The notes under the pieces were generated by a model, which was given only the letters and a program-made list of their open reading frames with translations, was not told the origin of the DNA and searched no databases. Shown here piece after piece: positions 1 through 6,011 of a stretch of 17,119 nucleotides of DNA; position 1 is the first letter of the stretch, and every line of letters begins with the position of its first letter. The stretch comes from Dehalococcoidales bacterium (lineage in GTDB: Bacteria > Chloroflexota > Dehalococcoidia > E44-bin15). The stretch spans positions 1 through 17,119 of the forward strand of contig JAAXQM010000003.1 in NCBI GenBank assembly GCA_012974295.1, written 5' to 3'. The position numbers and the translations under genes were made by a program.

Positions 1-2
1 TC

Positions 3-53
3 GTGTACGCGGCCGCGGAAAATATGCCACTGCCGGAGAGCCTTTTTTATTGA
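3..53 (+). CDS. possible 3' end of an upstream gene (partial)
   Basis: One plus-strand frame is open from the window edge to a TGA at 51-53 and would encode 16 residues ending in PESLFY. If real, its stop overlaps the -35 box of the rpsU promoter. The piece is too short to identify, and the other two plus frames are also open to around 64-72, so this is only a guess. Confidence 0.2.
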   Translation: MYAAAENMPLPESLFY

Positions 54-77
54 CATTTTTGTATAAATGACTAGAAT
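50..77 (+). promoter_or_regulatory. rpsU-yqeY promoter, SigA type
   Basis: A perfect -35 hexamer TTGACA lies at 50-55 and a -10 hexamer TAGAAT at 72-77, with a 16-base spacer. Transcription would start near 84, giving a leader of about 40 bases before the rpsU GTG at 126. The surrounding DNA is A/T rich, as expected for a strong housekeeping promoter. Confidence 0.7.
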
Positions 78-125
78 AATTATGTAAATAATAACTATTT
101 TGAACAGGGGAAAGGGGGCGATCAT

Positions 126-335
126 GTGGCTGAGGTAAGACTTGAAGAGAGTGAACACTTCGATAGTCTACTCAAGAGGTTCAACAGGAAGGTACAGCAG
201 TCTGGTATACTCTCTGAATATCGGAGAAGAGAATATTATGAGAAACCCTGTACCACGCGCAAGCGGAAAGAGGCGGCGAAGCGTCGCAAGAGCACCCGAA
301 GCTCAAAAGGGCGAATGACGCGTAACGACAGATAA
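126..335 (+). CDS. rpsU: 30S ribosomal protein bS21
   Basis: This encodes a 69-residue basic protein of the small ribosomal subunit, bound near the anti-Shine-Dalgarno end of 16S rRNA and involved in initiation. The N-terminal part has the family pattern (ESEHFDSLLKRFNRKVQQSGIL, split here as ESEHFDSLL and KRFNRKVQQSGIL), followed by YRRREYYEKP and a lysine/arginine-rich tail with KRKEAAKRRK. Length is normal for bS21. The start must be the GTG at 126: an ATG two bases earlier (124) is in another frame and stops after four codons. Purine-rich AGGGG and AAAGGGGG runs at about 105-118 serve as the ribosome binding site. It is co-transcribed with yqeY, 24 bases downstream, a common pairing in bacteria. 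Confidence 0.93.
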   Translation: MAEVRLEESEHFDSLLKRFNRKVQQSGILSEYRRREYYEKPCTTRKRKEAAKRRKSTRSSKGRMTRNDR

Positions 336-359
336 AAAGCGTTCTGTGATAGAAAGGCA

Positions 360-806
360 ATGATGCTACAGGATAAAGTGGCAGATGACCTGAGACAGGC
401 GCAAAAGAGTGGTGACAAAACGCGGGTCACAGTGCTTCGTTTGGTTAAAGCGGGGGTGAAGAACGCTGAGATTGCCCAGGGCGCTCCAATAGGTGATGCT
501 GGTGTTATAGATGTTATCACCAGGGAGGTGAAGCAGCATCGCGAGAGTATTACTGAATTTACCAAGGGGAATCGACAGGACCTCGTAGCGAAAGAAGAGG
601 CGGAACTGGCCACTCTATTGGAATATCTGCCGAAGCAGTTGAGCCGTGAAGAGGTTGTGGCGATAGTTCGCCAGGTGATCGAGCAAGTAGGGGCTACAGG
701 GCCCGGCGATAAGGGCAAGGTTATGTCCCAGCTAATGCCCCAACTCAAAGGAAGGGCGGATGGGCGCGAAGCCAATGATGTAGTCACTGAGTTACTTGCC
801 GGCTAA
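360..806 (+). CDS. yqeY: GatB/YqeY domain protein
   Basis: This 148-residue protein is a complete stand-alone YqeY. The family resembles the tRNA-binding C-terminal domain of GatB, the amidotransferase subunit that makes Gln-tRNA and Asn-tRNA, but its own role is not settled. Family hallmarks are an N-terminal helix with LQDKVADDLRQAQKSGD, then RVTVLRLVKAGVKNAEI (10-40 region), the middle EEAELATLLEYLPKQLS, and the C-terminal GKVMSQLMPQLKGRADG. Two ATGs are adjacent (360 and 363). The Shine-Dalgarno AAAGG at 353-357 sits better before the second, so the true start may be one codon later. It is the last gene of the rpsU transcript and is followed by a clear terminator. Confidence 0.9.
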   Translation: MMLQDKVADDLRQAQKSGDKTRVTVLRLVKAGVKNAEIAQGAPIGDAGVIDVITREVKQHRESITEFTKGNRQDLVAKEEAELATLLEYLPKQLSREEVVAIVRQVIEQVGATGPGDKGKVMSQLMPQLKGRADGREANDVVTELLAG

Positions 807-846
807 TAGTACAACTGTTAACGGTGTCTTAGGATGTATTTATACC

Positions 847-882
847 CCGCACCAGAGATCATTTTGGTGCGGTTTTTCTTTT
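847..882 (+). terminator. intrinsic terminator of rpsU-yqeY
   Basis: An 8-bp G/C-rich stem CCGCACCA (847-854) pairs with TGGTGCGG (865-872) around a 10-base loop. It is followed at once by a T-rich tract TTTTTCTTTT (873-882). This is a textbook rho-independent terminator, 41 bases after the yqeY stop. Confidence 0.88.
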
Positions 883-900
883 CCCACTCTGACTATATAA

Positions 901-1021
901 GAGACCGCTGAAAAAGAGGTGCAGGATACTTCCTGTCGGGGGTCTGGGGGTGTCCCCCAGCTACAAAAGCCCCCCAATATTGGTGGGTTAGGGGGTTGAT
1001 CAAGACTATTTCAGCAATCTC
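901..1021 (+). repeat. interspersed MITE-like repeat, copy 1
   Basis: This is a 121-bp non-coding element between the yqeY terminator and rplI. Its ends are imperfect inverted repeats: GAGACCGCTGAAAAAG on the left, and on the right the reverse complement GAGATTGCTGAAATAG (13 of 16 match). Inside is a perfect hairpin CTGGGGGTGTCCCCCAG (944-960), then a C-run/G-run stretch, then GGTGGGTTAGGGGG. Close copies lie at 7029-7146, 10942-11061 and (inverted) 14300-14419, with a divergent one at 9400-9511. No open reading frame of note lies inside. Miniature inverted-repeat transposable element is the best label, but target-site duplications are not clear. Confidence 0.85.
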
Positions 1022-1044
1022 ATAAAATATCTGAAACACTTCCC

Positions 1045-1073
1045 TTTTTATTTTTAGCAGTGTAGATTATAAT
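1045..1073 (+). promoter_or_regulatory. candidate rplI promoter
   Basis: A consensus -10 TATAAT is at 1068-1073. A poor -35 (TTTTTA, 1045-1050) lies 17 bases upstream. Transcription would begin near 1080, right at the Shine-Dalgarno GAGGTGG (1081-1087), leaving a leader of only about 12 bases. The terminator and repeat upstream imply that rplI needs its own promoter, but the weak -35 keeps this tentative. Confidence 0.4.
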
Positions 1074-1091
1074 GGCAAACGAGGTGGAAAG

Positions 1092-1835
1092 ATGAAAGTA
1101 GTTTTACTTCAGAACGTTGCTGGACTGGGGACTGTGGGAGAGGTGAAGGAGGTGGCGCAAGGCTACGCAAGAAATTTTCTTCTTCCTAAAGGGCTTGCCG
1201 AGCGTGCAACTCCTGATTTAATGAAGCGGGCTGAGGATATGAGGCGCGCGGAGGAGCGCCGCCAGTTATTGGCTGATGCCGAAATGGCGGTTTATGCTGA
1301 GACCTTTGAGGGGTTGGAAGTTACGATTAAGGCTAAGGCAGGGGCTCAGGATCGCTTATACGGGGCCATTACTAACGCTGATATTGCTGAGGAGGTCCAG
1401 CGGATTACGGGACAGGATATGGATAAGCGGAAAATCGAGCTTGATGAGCCGATTCACAAGTTAGGAGAATATGATGTTGTGCTAAGGCTATCAAAGGAGC
1501 AAACGCCTCGGCTGAAGGTCATTGTTAAGGGGGAGGAGGTAGAGGTAAAGCCCAAGCCTAAGGCAAAGGCGAAACCAAAGAAGGAGGAAAAGGCAGAGGA
1601 TGTGGCGGAGGAAACGCCGCAAGCAATAACTGAAACTGAAGAACAGGCAGTAACTGAAGAACAGGCAATAACTGAAGAACAGGCAATAACTGAAGAACAA
1701 GTAGTAGCTGAAGAACAGGCAATAACTGAAGAACAAGCAGTAACCGCAGTACAAGTGGTAGCTGAAGAACAAGTAGTAACTGAAGAAAAAGAAAAGGAAA
1801 CTGAGATAGAAGCGCCTGAAGAGGAGTCGCAGTAA
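1092..1835 (+). CDS. rplI: 50S ribosomal protein bL9 with long acidic repeat tail
   Basis: Ribosomal protein bL9 binds 23S rRNA near the L1 stalk and helps maintain reading frame. Residues 1-40 are the classic N-domain (MKVVLLQNVAGLGTVGEVKEV, written as MKVVLLQNVAGLG plus TVGEVKEV, with NFLLPKGLA). They are followed by the connecting helix (about 41-75) and the C-domain to about 148. The protein is 247 residues against about 148 in most bacteria. The extra ~95 residues start with a Lys/Pro/Ala stretch (about 153-166) and continue as a Glu-rich tail made of six-residue repeats of the type A-V/I-T-E-E-Q. Shine-Dalgarno GAGGTGG at 1081-1087 fixes the ATG at 1092. dnaB starts 11 bases after the stop, so the pair is probably one transcript; rplI-dnaB linkage is widespread. 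Confidence 0.93.
   Translation: MKVVLLQNVAGLGTVGEVKEVAQGYARNFLLPKGLAERATPDLMKRAEDMRRAEERRQLLADAEMAVYAETFEGLEVTIKAKAGAQDRLYGAITNADIAEEVQRITGQDMDKRKIELDEPIHKLGEYDVVLRLSKEQTPRLKVIVKGEEVEVKPKPKAKAKPKKEEKAEDVAEETPQAITETEEQAVTEEQAITEEQAITEEQVVAEEQAITEEQAVTAVQVVAEEQVVTEEKEKETEIEAPEEESQ
1623..1790 (+). repeat. 18-nt tandem repeat encoding the L9 tail
   Basis: About eight in-frame 18-base units of the type GCAATAACTGAAGAACAG run from 1647 to 1787 (units begin at 1647, 1665, 1683, 1701, 1719, 1737, 1755 and 1773), preceded by an irregular 24-base unit at 1623-1646. Each encodes a hexapeptide such as AITEEQ or VVAEEQ. The unit at 1737-1754 has diverged (AVTAVQ). Nearly identical DNA in adjacent units suggests expansion by slippage or unequal recombination, so copy number may vary between strains. 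Confidence 0.9.
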
Positions 1836-1846
1836 AAGGGTTATCC

Positions 1847-3196
1847 ATGTCCACCGAAAAGTTGCCACCCCACGATATCGAGGCTGAAGAGGCAGTAGCT
1901 GGCTCTCTCCTCATAGATGGCGATGCTATGTTTAAGATAGCTACATTTCTCAAACCCGAGGATTTTTTCCGGGAGAAGAATCAGTGGGTGTACGCGGCAT
2001 GCTTTGGTCTTTACGAGAGAAATGAGCCTATTGATCAGCTTACCGTCGCTCACGAGCTGGGGCGACAAGAGAAGCTGGAGGCGATTGGTGGGGCTGCCTA
2101 CCTGAGCCATCTCGTCTCCAATGTAGCTACCTCAGTGCATGTTGAGCACTATGGCCAGATTGTGCACCGCATGTCTATGATGCGTCACCTCATAAAGGCA
2201 GCAGGTCAGATTGAAGCCATTGGGTACGAGGCGGGTCCGGATATCGATGCTGCCCTCAGTAAAGCGGAAGAAAAGTTATTCGGCTTGCGCCACGGTCATA
2301 GACCGGGGGAATTCGTCCATATTCGTGAGCTCCTCCATAAATACTTCGAGGAAACTGAGATTCATCCATTTGAGGGAGAGATAGTACGCACCGGATTTAC
2401 AGCTTTGGATGAAATTATCGGTGGGCTCCGTCGCTCTGATATGATAGTACTTGCAGCCAGGCCGAGCATGGGCAAGACCAGCCTCGCTCTGTGTATTGCG
2501 AGGAATGCTGCAGTTGACCAAAATGCCCATGTCGCAATATTCAGCGTCGAGATGGCGAGGGACCAACTGGTGCAACGGCTACTCTCCAGCGAGGCAGGAG
2601 TCGATTCCAAGCAGTTACGTCTTGGACATCAGACAGAGGCGGAGGAAAGAAGGCTCATGGAGGCCACAGGCGTGCTCTCGGAAGCAGCCATCTTCATCGA
2701 TGACTCACCCATCTTGAGGGTAGTGGAGATGAAATCCAAAGCGCGGCGGCTTCACAACGAGCGGCGTGTAGACCTTATCATCGTTGATTATATGCAGCTC
2801 ATGAGGAGCGATGGTAGGGAGGGACGGGTGCAGGAGGTCACTGAGATTTCCCGCTCATTAAAGGAGGTAGCTCGCGAACTGAATGTACCGCTAATTGCTG
2901 TCTCTCAGCTCTCCAGGGCCCCGGAAGGAAGGGCTTCTCATCAACCTCTGTTATCCGACCTCAGGGAGAGTGGTGCCATCGAGCAGGATGCCGATGTGGT
3001 GATTTTCATCCACCGGAGTGATATGTATATGAGTGAAGAGGACTGGAAAAAGCAGCATCACGATGAGCCATTTCCCAGGGGTGTTGCTGACATAATGATT
3101 GCCAAGCACCGCAATGGGCCACAAGGTCAGGTGAAATTGCGTTTCCTGTCGAAACACGTAAAATTCGCCGATTATGAAATGGAGCGGACGGGATGA
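1847..3196 (+). CDS. dnaB: replicative DNA helicase DnaB
   Basis: This is the hexameric 5'-3' helicase that unwinds DNA at the replication fork. The 449-residue protein is full length. The N-terminal domain begins with the typical PPHDIEAEEAVAGSLLID and runs to about residue 150. The RecA-like C-terminal domain carries Walker A ARPSMGKTS (204-212), Walker B IIVDYMQL (311-318), motif SQLSRAPEGR (353-362), the H4-type segment LSDLRESGAIEQDADVV (369-385) and the arginine-finger region KHRNGPQG (420-427). No intein interrupts it. A Shine-Dalgarno-like AAAAGGG precedes the ATG by about 6 bases. It overlaps the next gene (DnaD-like) by ATGA, indicating translational coupling, so helicase and loader proteins are made together. 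Confidence 0.97.
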   Translation: MSTEKLPPHDIEAEEAVAGSLLIDGDAMFKIATFLKPEDFFREKNQWVYAACFGLYERNEPIDQLTVAHELGRQEKLEAIGGAAYLSHLVSNVATSVHVEHYGQIVHRMSMMRHLIKAAGQIEAIGYEAGPDIDAALSKAEEKLFGLRHGHRPGEFVHIRELLHKYFEETEIHPFEGEIVRTGFTALDEIIGGLRRSDMIVLAARPSMGKTSLALCIARNAAVDQNAHVAIFSVEMARDQLVQRLLSSEAGVDSKQLRLGHQTEAEERRLMEATGVLSEAAIFIDDSPILRVVEMKSKARRLHNERRVDLIIVDYMQLMRSDGREGRVQEVTEISRSLKEVARELNVPLIAVSQLSRAPEGRASHQPLLSDLRESGAIEQDADVVIFIHRSDMYMSEEDWKKQHHDEPFPRGVADIMIAKHRNGPQGQVKLRFLSKHVKFADYEMERTG

Positions 3197-3900
3197 AGCC
3201 ATTTTCTGGTTTCCCCCAAAAGATGAGATTAACCCCGCTGCCAAATATTTTCTTCAGCCAGTTGCTTCCCCACATCGATGACATTACTGAACTCAAGGTA
3301 ACGCTCCACCTCTTCTGGGTCCTGTACGGGAAGCGGGGTTACCCGAAATTTGTCACCTATGGAGAGCTTCTGGGCGATCGTCTTCTCATGATGGGCCTTG
3401 GTTCTGAGGCGGCACTTCGTAGCGGTCTGGAGGGAGCCGTAAGTCGGGGGACGATAATTGATTTAAATTTGGAGCGGCACGGAAGGACTGATAAACTCTA
3501 CTTCCTGAACACGGGTAGTGATTGTGAGGCACGTAACAGAATCGAGCGGGGGGAGATCGATGTAGGGGTGTTGCCGGAGGAGGAACCCTTTACTGAAGAC
3601 ATGGAAATAGCAGAGCAGCCCAATATCTTCACTCTATATGAGGAGAACATTGGCATGCTAGCGCCGATGATTGCTGAGGAGCTGAAAGCGGCGGAGCAGC
3701 TATATCCGGTCTCCTGGATTGATGATGCCTTTAGGGAGGCCGTTAGCCGCAATAAACGCAGCTGGAAATATATTGAGGCAATTTTAAAGCGCTGGGATAG
3801 CGAAGGTAGGGAACATGGAGCGTCTGGGAGACATTCTAAAGCGGACAGGGACACAATCAAGAGAACGTACGGGCATCTCGTCAAACGGCGAATTGACTGA
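3193..3900 (+). CDS. DnaD-domain primosome protein
   Basis: This 235-residue protein has a C-terminal DnaD/DnaB2-type domain at about 143-205: NIFTLYEENIGMLAPMIAE followed by helices ending in YIEAILKRW (193-201), which fits the family YxxxILxxW signature. In Bacillus, DnaD-family proteins bind and remodel DNA at origins and recruit helicase and loader. Residues 1-110 look like a winged-helix N-domain (HLFWVLYGKRGYPKFVTYGEL), which would be the oligomerisation module in DnaD. Its ATG overlaps the dnaB stop (ATGA). Its last 86 bases overlap the loader gene in another frame, yet the tail keeps a basic, ordered look (RDTIKRTYGHLVKRR). Position between helicase and loader supports a primosome role. 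The family assignment is firm; the role here is inferred. Confidence 0.88.
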   Translation: MKPFSGFPQKMRLTPLPNIFFSQLLPHIDDITELKVTLHLFWVLYGKRGYPKFVTYGELLGDRLLMMGLGSEAALRSGLEGAVSRGTIIDLNLERHGRTDKLYFLNTGSDCEARNRIERGEIDVGVLPEEEPFTEDMEIAEQPNIFTLYEENIGMLAPMIAEELKAAEQLYPVSWIDDAFREAVSRNKRSWKYIEAILKRWDSEGREHGASGRHSKADRDTIKRTYGHLVKRRID

Positions 3901-4669
3901 GGAGGTGGCGACAGATTGTCCCGTATGTAAAGGGGCCAGTTTTGTCCATCCCGGCCTCCCATCAGGACTTCCCGATTTCACCAGGGTAATACCGTGTCGG
4001 TGCAATAAGGGGGAGTCGGATGAAGAGCGCCTGTTGTGGCTGCGGCACAATAGCGGAGATCTGGGTCTGAAGCTCCTGAGCGGGATGAGCTTCGGAAATT
4101 TTGAAAAGAGGCCCAATCTTTCGCGGGGGGAACAGATGGTCCTGGAGGATGCCGTTAAGCTGGCGCGGCGCTTCGCCGAGGATCCGGAGGGATGGGTGGT
4201 ATTTCAGGGGCGCAACGGATGTGGTAAGACACATCTCGCCGCGGCTATTGGTAATTATCAATTGCAGAAGGGTAAACCAGTATTTTTTAAAGTGGTTCCA
4301 GATCTCCTTGACCACCTGCGTTCCACCTTCAGGCCAGATAGTAATGTTACCTCTGATGAGCTCTTTGAGAAAATAAAAACTGTGCCTTTGCTTATCCTCG
4401 ACGATTTTGGTGAGCAGGCGAGCACTGACTGGGCTCAGGAGAAGCTCTATCAACTTATAAACCATCGTTATAATGATCGATTGCCGATGGTAATCACCAC
4501 CTGCTTTCCGTTGGAGGAGATGGAACTCAGGATAATCTCCAGAATAGCGGATCCACAGATTAGCACGTTTTTCGAAATCGATGCACCCGATTACCGGGCT
4601 AACTCTCTCCCTTTGGAGGAGGAAAGGCGTAAAACCAAAGGGCGAAGAGGGCCCACTCGCAAATGGTGA
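3815..4669 (+). CDS. DnaI/DnaC-type AAA+ helicase loader with zinc ribbon
   Basis: This 284-residue ATPase is likely to load DnaB. The N-terminal part has CPVC (35-38), H45 and CRC (61-63), the CxxC-H-CxC layout of the zinc-binding helicase-contacting domain of Bacillus DnaI. The AAA+ domain has Walker A GRNGCGKTH (132-140), Walker B LLILDDFGE (192-200), sensor-1-like VITTC (226-230) and an arginine-bearing IISRI (240-244). The ATG at 3815 follows AAGGTAGGGAAC, a fair ribosome binding site, and gives the amphipathic start MERLGDILKRT. This implies an 86-base overlap with the DnaD-like gene. A later GTG at 3905 would shorten the overlap but has a Shine-Dalgarno that runs into the start codon. 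It ends inside the next gene (ATGGTGA). DnaC replication-loader paralogues in IS21 elements (IstB) are similar, but the neighbours favour a replication role. Confidence 0.88.
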   Translation: MERLGDILKRTGTQSRERTGISSNGELTEEVATDCPVCKGASFVHPGLPSGLPDFTRVIPCRCNKGESDEERLLWLRHNSGDLGLKLLSGMSFGNFEKRPNLSRGEQMVLEDAVKLARRFAEDPEGWVVFQGRNGCGKTHLAAAIGNYQLQKGKPVFFKVVPDLLDHLRSTFRPDSNVTSDELFEKIKTVPLLILDDFGEQASTDWAQEKLYQLINHRYNDRLPMVITTCFPLEEMELRIISRIADPQISTFFEIDAPDYRANSLPLEEERRKTKGRRGPTRKW

Positions 4670-5187
4670 ACTCTCCGGTGCTGGTTTTAAATCAAAACTT
4701 CGAACCGCTGAATATATCCCGGGCGCGGCGGGCGGTGGTTCTACTTATGTCCGGCAAAGCGGAGACATTGGAGAATGACTCAGGGATGATCCACACCGCA
4801 AGTAATTCTATCCCTATACCCTCGGTTATCCGCCTCGTTTACATGGTGAAACGACCTCGCCCGGAGAAGAAATTAACCCGCCGTGAGGTATTCCGGCGAG
4901 ATAAGTATACCTGTCAGTATTGTGGTGTGGAGACCAGGGAGCTTAGCTTGGACCATGTGAGCCCCCGCCATAGGGGTGGGAGGCACATCTGGGAGAATGT
5001 AGTGAGCGCTTGTCTCAAATGCAACAATCGAAAGGCGGGACGTACTCCTCAAGAGGCGGGTATGACGATTGCCCAGCAGCCCTTCGCTCCATATACAGGC
5101 AGCTATTATGTCTCCTACGAATATATTCAGCGGCATAACGGGTGGCAGAAGTTTCTACCGCTGCAGCAGATAAGTGATTGGGACTAA
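4663..5187 (+). CDS. HNH endonuclease family protein
   Basis: This 174-residue protein has a compact beta-beta-alpha-metal HNH nuclease fold. Four cysteines form a structural zinc site, CQYC (84-87) and CLKC (117-120). The active-site strand is LDHVSPRHRGG (96-106) with D97 and H98, then ENVV with N112, and NNRK (121-124). The first 60 residues (VLVLNQNFEPLNISRARRAVVLL) are characteristic of a conserved stand-alone HNH family common in actinobacteria, cyanobacteria and Chloroflexota, not a homing or restriction enzyme. Its substrate is unknown. The start overlaps the loader stop (4663-4669); GTG at 4666 is an alternative start. No strong Shine-Dalgarno is seen, so translation is probably coupled. 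The last codons converge on ricT with overlapping stops. Confidence 0.92.
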   Translation: MVNSPVLVLNQNFEPLNISRARRAVVLLMSGKAETLENDSGMIHTASNSIPIPSVIRLVYMVKRPRPEKKLTRREVFRRDKYTCQYCGVETRELSLDHVSPRHRGGRHIWENVVSACLKCNNRKAGRTPQEAGMTIAQQPFAPYTGSYYVSYEYIQRHNGWQKFLPLQQISDWD

Positions 5188-6011
5188 GGCCCTTTTTGTT
5201 TAGGGGGCCTGTGCCCCTCCCTCTCAACCTCTTCAATAGGGAATTCCACGCGGGCTTTACTTTCCAGTTCCACGACCACCGTCTCTTTCAACGCGTTTCC
5301 GCCCACTATGGTCGCAACACCCATAGGAGTTGTCACTATCTGCCCGATATGGGGCAGTTTTTCCTTCATGACGCGATATTGTTCACATTCGTAGCTGAGA
5401 CAGCACAATAGCCTTCCGCAGACCCCGGAGATCTTCATTGGATTAAGTGGTAGATCTTGCTCTTTGGCCATTCTAATAGAGACAGGGTTGAACTCGGAGA
5501 GATATGTAGTGCAGCATAATGGGCGACCACATCTGCCGTAACCTCCCAGTAGCTTTGATTCATCGCGCGGTCCCACCTGGCGAAGTTCAATGCGCGTTTT
5601 ACAGATGGCGGTAAGCTCTCTTAGGAGGTCGCGGAAGTCTACCCTGCCTTCAGCGCTGAAGAATATAGTGAGGCGGGAGCCTTCGAGGTTATACTCGGCG
5701 GAGATGAACTTCATGGGCAGGTTAAGTCGGGAGCTTATTTCTTGGCACTTATCCAGTGCCTCTTGCTCCTTCTCTTTGAATTCAACCCGTTTGCTGAAAT
5801 CCTCCTCCTCAGCTTTACGGAGCACCGGCTTTAAAGGCTCGGTTATCTCGTTGGCGAGAACCTGATTTGGAGAGATAACCACCCTGACCAATTCCGGTCC
5901 GCGCTCGGTCTCTACTACAACCCAGTCGCCTACGTTTATATCAATGTCTGCTGAGTCGAAGTAATATATACGCCCTGCTCGCTTGAATCTTGCGCCAATT
6001 ACTTCAGTCAT
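5184..6011 (-). CDS. ricT: PSP1-domain protein, RicT/YaaT-like
   Basis: This 275-residue PSP1 (sporulation-0 type) protein belongs to the family of RicT. In Bacillus, RicT joins RicA and RicF in an Fe-S complex that works with RNase Y in mRNA maturation and in Spo0A phosphorylation. Visible hallmarks are the N-terminal GARFKRAGRIYYFD and the core with GGYGRCGRPLCC (156-167) and GVCGRLLCCLSYE (196-208), which supplies seven cysteines (161, 166, 167, 198, 203, 204, 209), the likely iron-sulfur ligands. Its ATG overlaps the holB stop (ATGA at 6008-6011). holB-ricT is also the order in Bacillus, which supports orthology. No ricA or ricF is in the window, so the partner is unknown here. The stop (TAG) overlaps the HNH stop on the other strand. 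Confidence 0.9.
   Translation of the reverse strand: MTEVIGARFKRAGRIYYFDSADIDINVGDWVVVETERGPELVRVVISPNQVLANEITEPLKPVLRKAEEEDFSKRVEFKEKEQEALDKCQEISSRLNLPMKFISAEYNLEGSRLTIFFSAEGRVDFRDLLRELTAICKTRIELRQVGPRDESKLLGGYGRCGRPLCCTTYLSEFNPVSIRMAKEQDLPLNPMKISGVCGRLLCCLSYECEQYRVMKEKLPHIGQIVTTPMGVATIVGGNALKETVVVELESKARVEFPIEEVEREGHRPPKQKGP

Noticed and set aside
124..137. ATG at 124 as the rpsU start
   Set aside because: It is out of frame with the bS21 protein and stops after four codons; the GTG at 126 is the correct start.
236..787. Long open frame on the minus strand opposite rpsU and yqeY (183 codons)
   Set aside because: It is antisense to two recognised genes, is rich in Ser/Arg/Leu in a way typical of a mirror frame, and has no family resemblance or ribosome binding site.
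996..1028. Outward promoter carried by the right end of repeat copy 1 (TTGATC and TAAAAT)
   Set aside because: The spacer would be 21 bases, too long for a SigA promoter, and the pattern is not kept with proper spacing in the other copies.
1491..1953. Minus-strand frames opposite the L9 tail with Phe/Tyr/Leu-rich repeats that look like a membrane protein
   Set aside because: The periodic hydrophobic sequence is simply the complement of the 18-base Glu/Gln repeat of rplI; both alternative frames are open for the same reason.
3815..4669. IstB-type ATPase of an IS21 element
   Set aside because: The walker motifs are similar, but there is no istA or IS end, the N-terminus has a DnaI-like zinc site, and it sits in a dnaB/DnaD cassette.
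5187..5210. Hairpin AGGCCC ... GGGCCT at the HNH/ricT junction as a terminator
   Set aside because: The stem is only six good pairs, no T-tract follows on either strand, and it lies in the ricT coding end.
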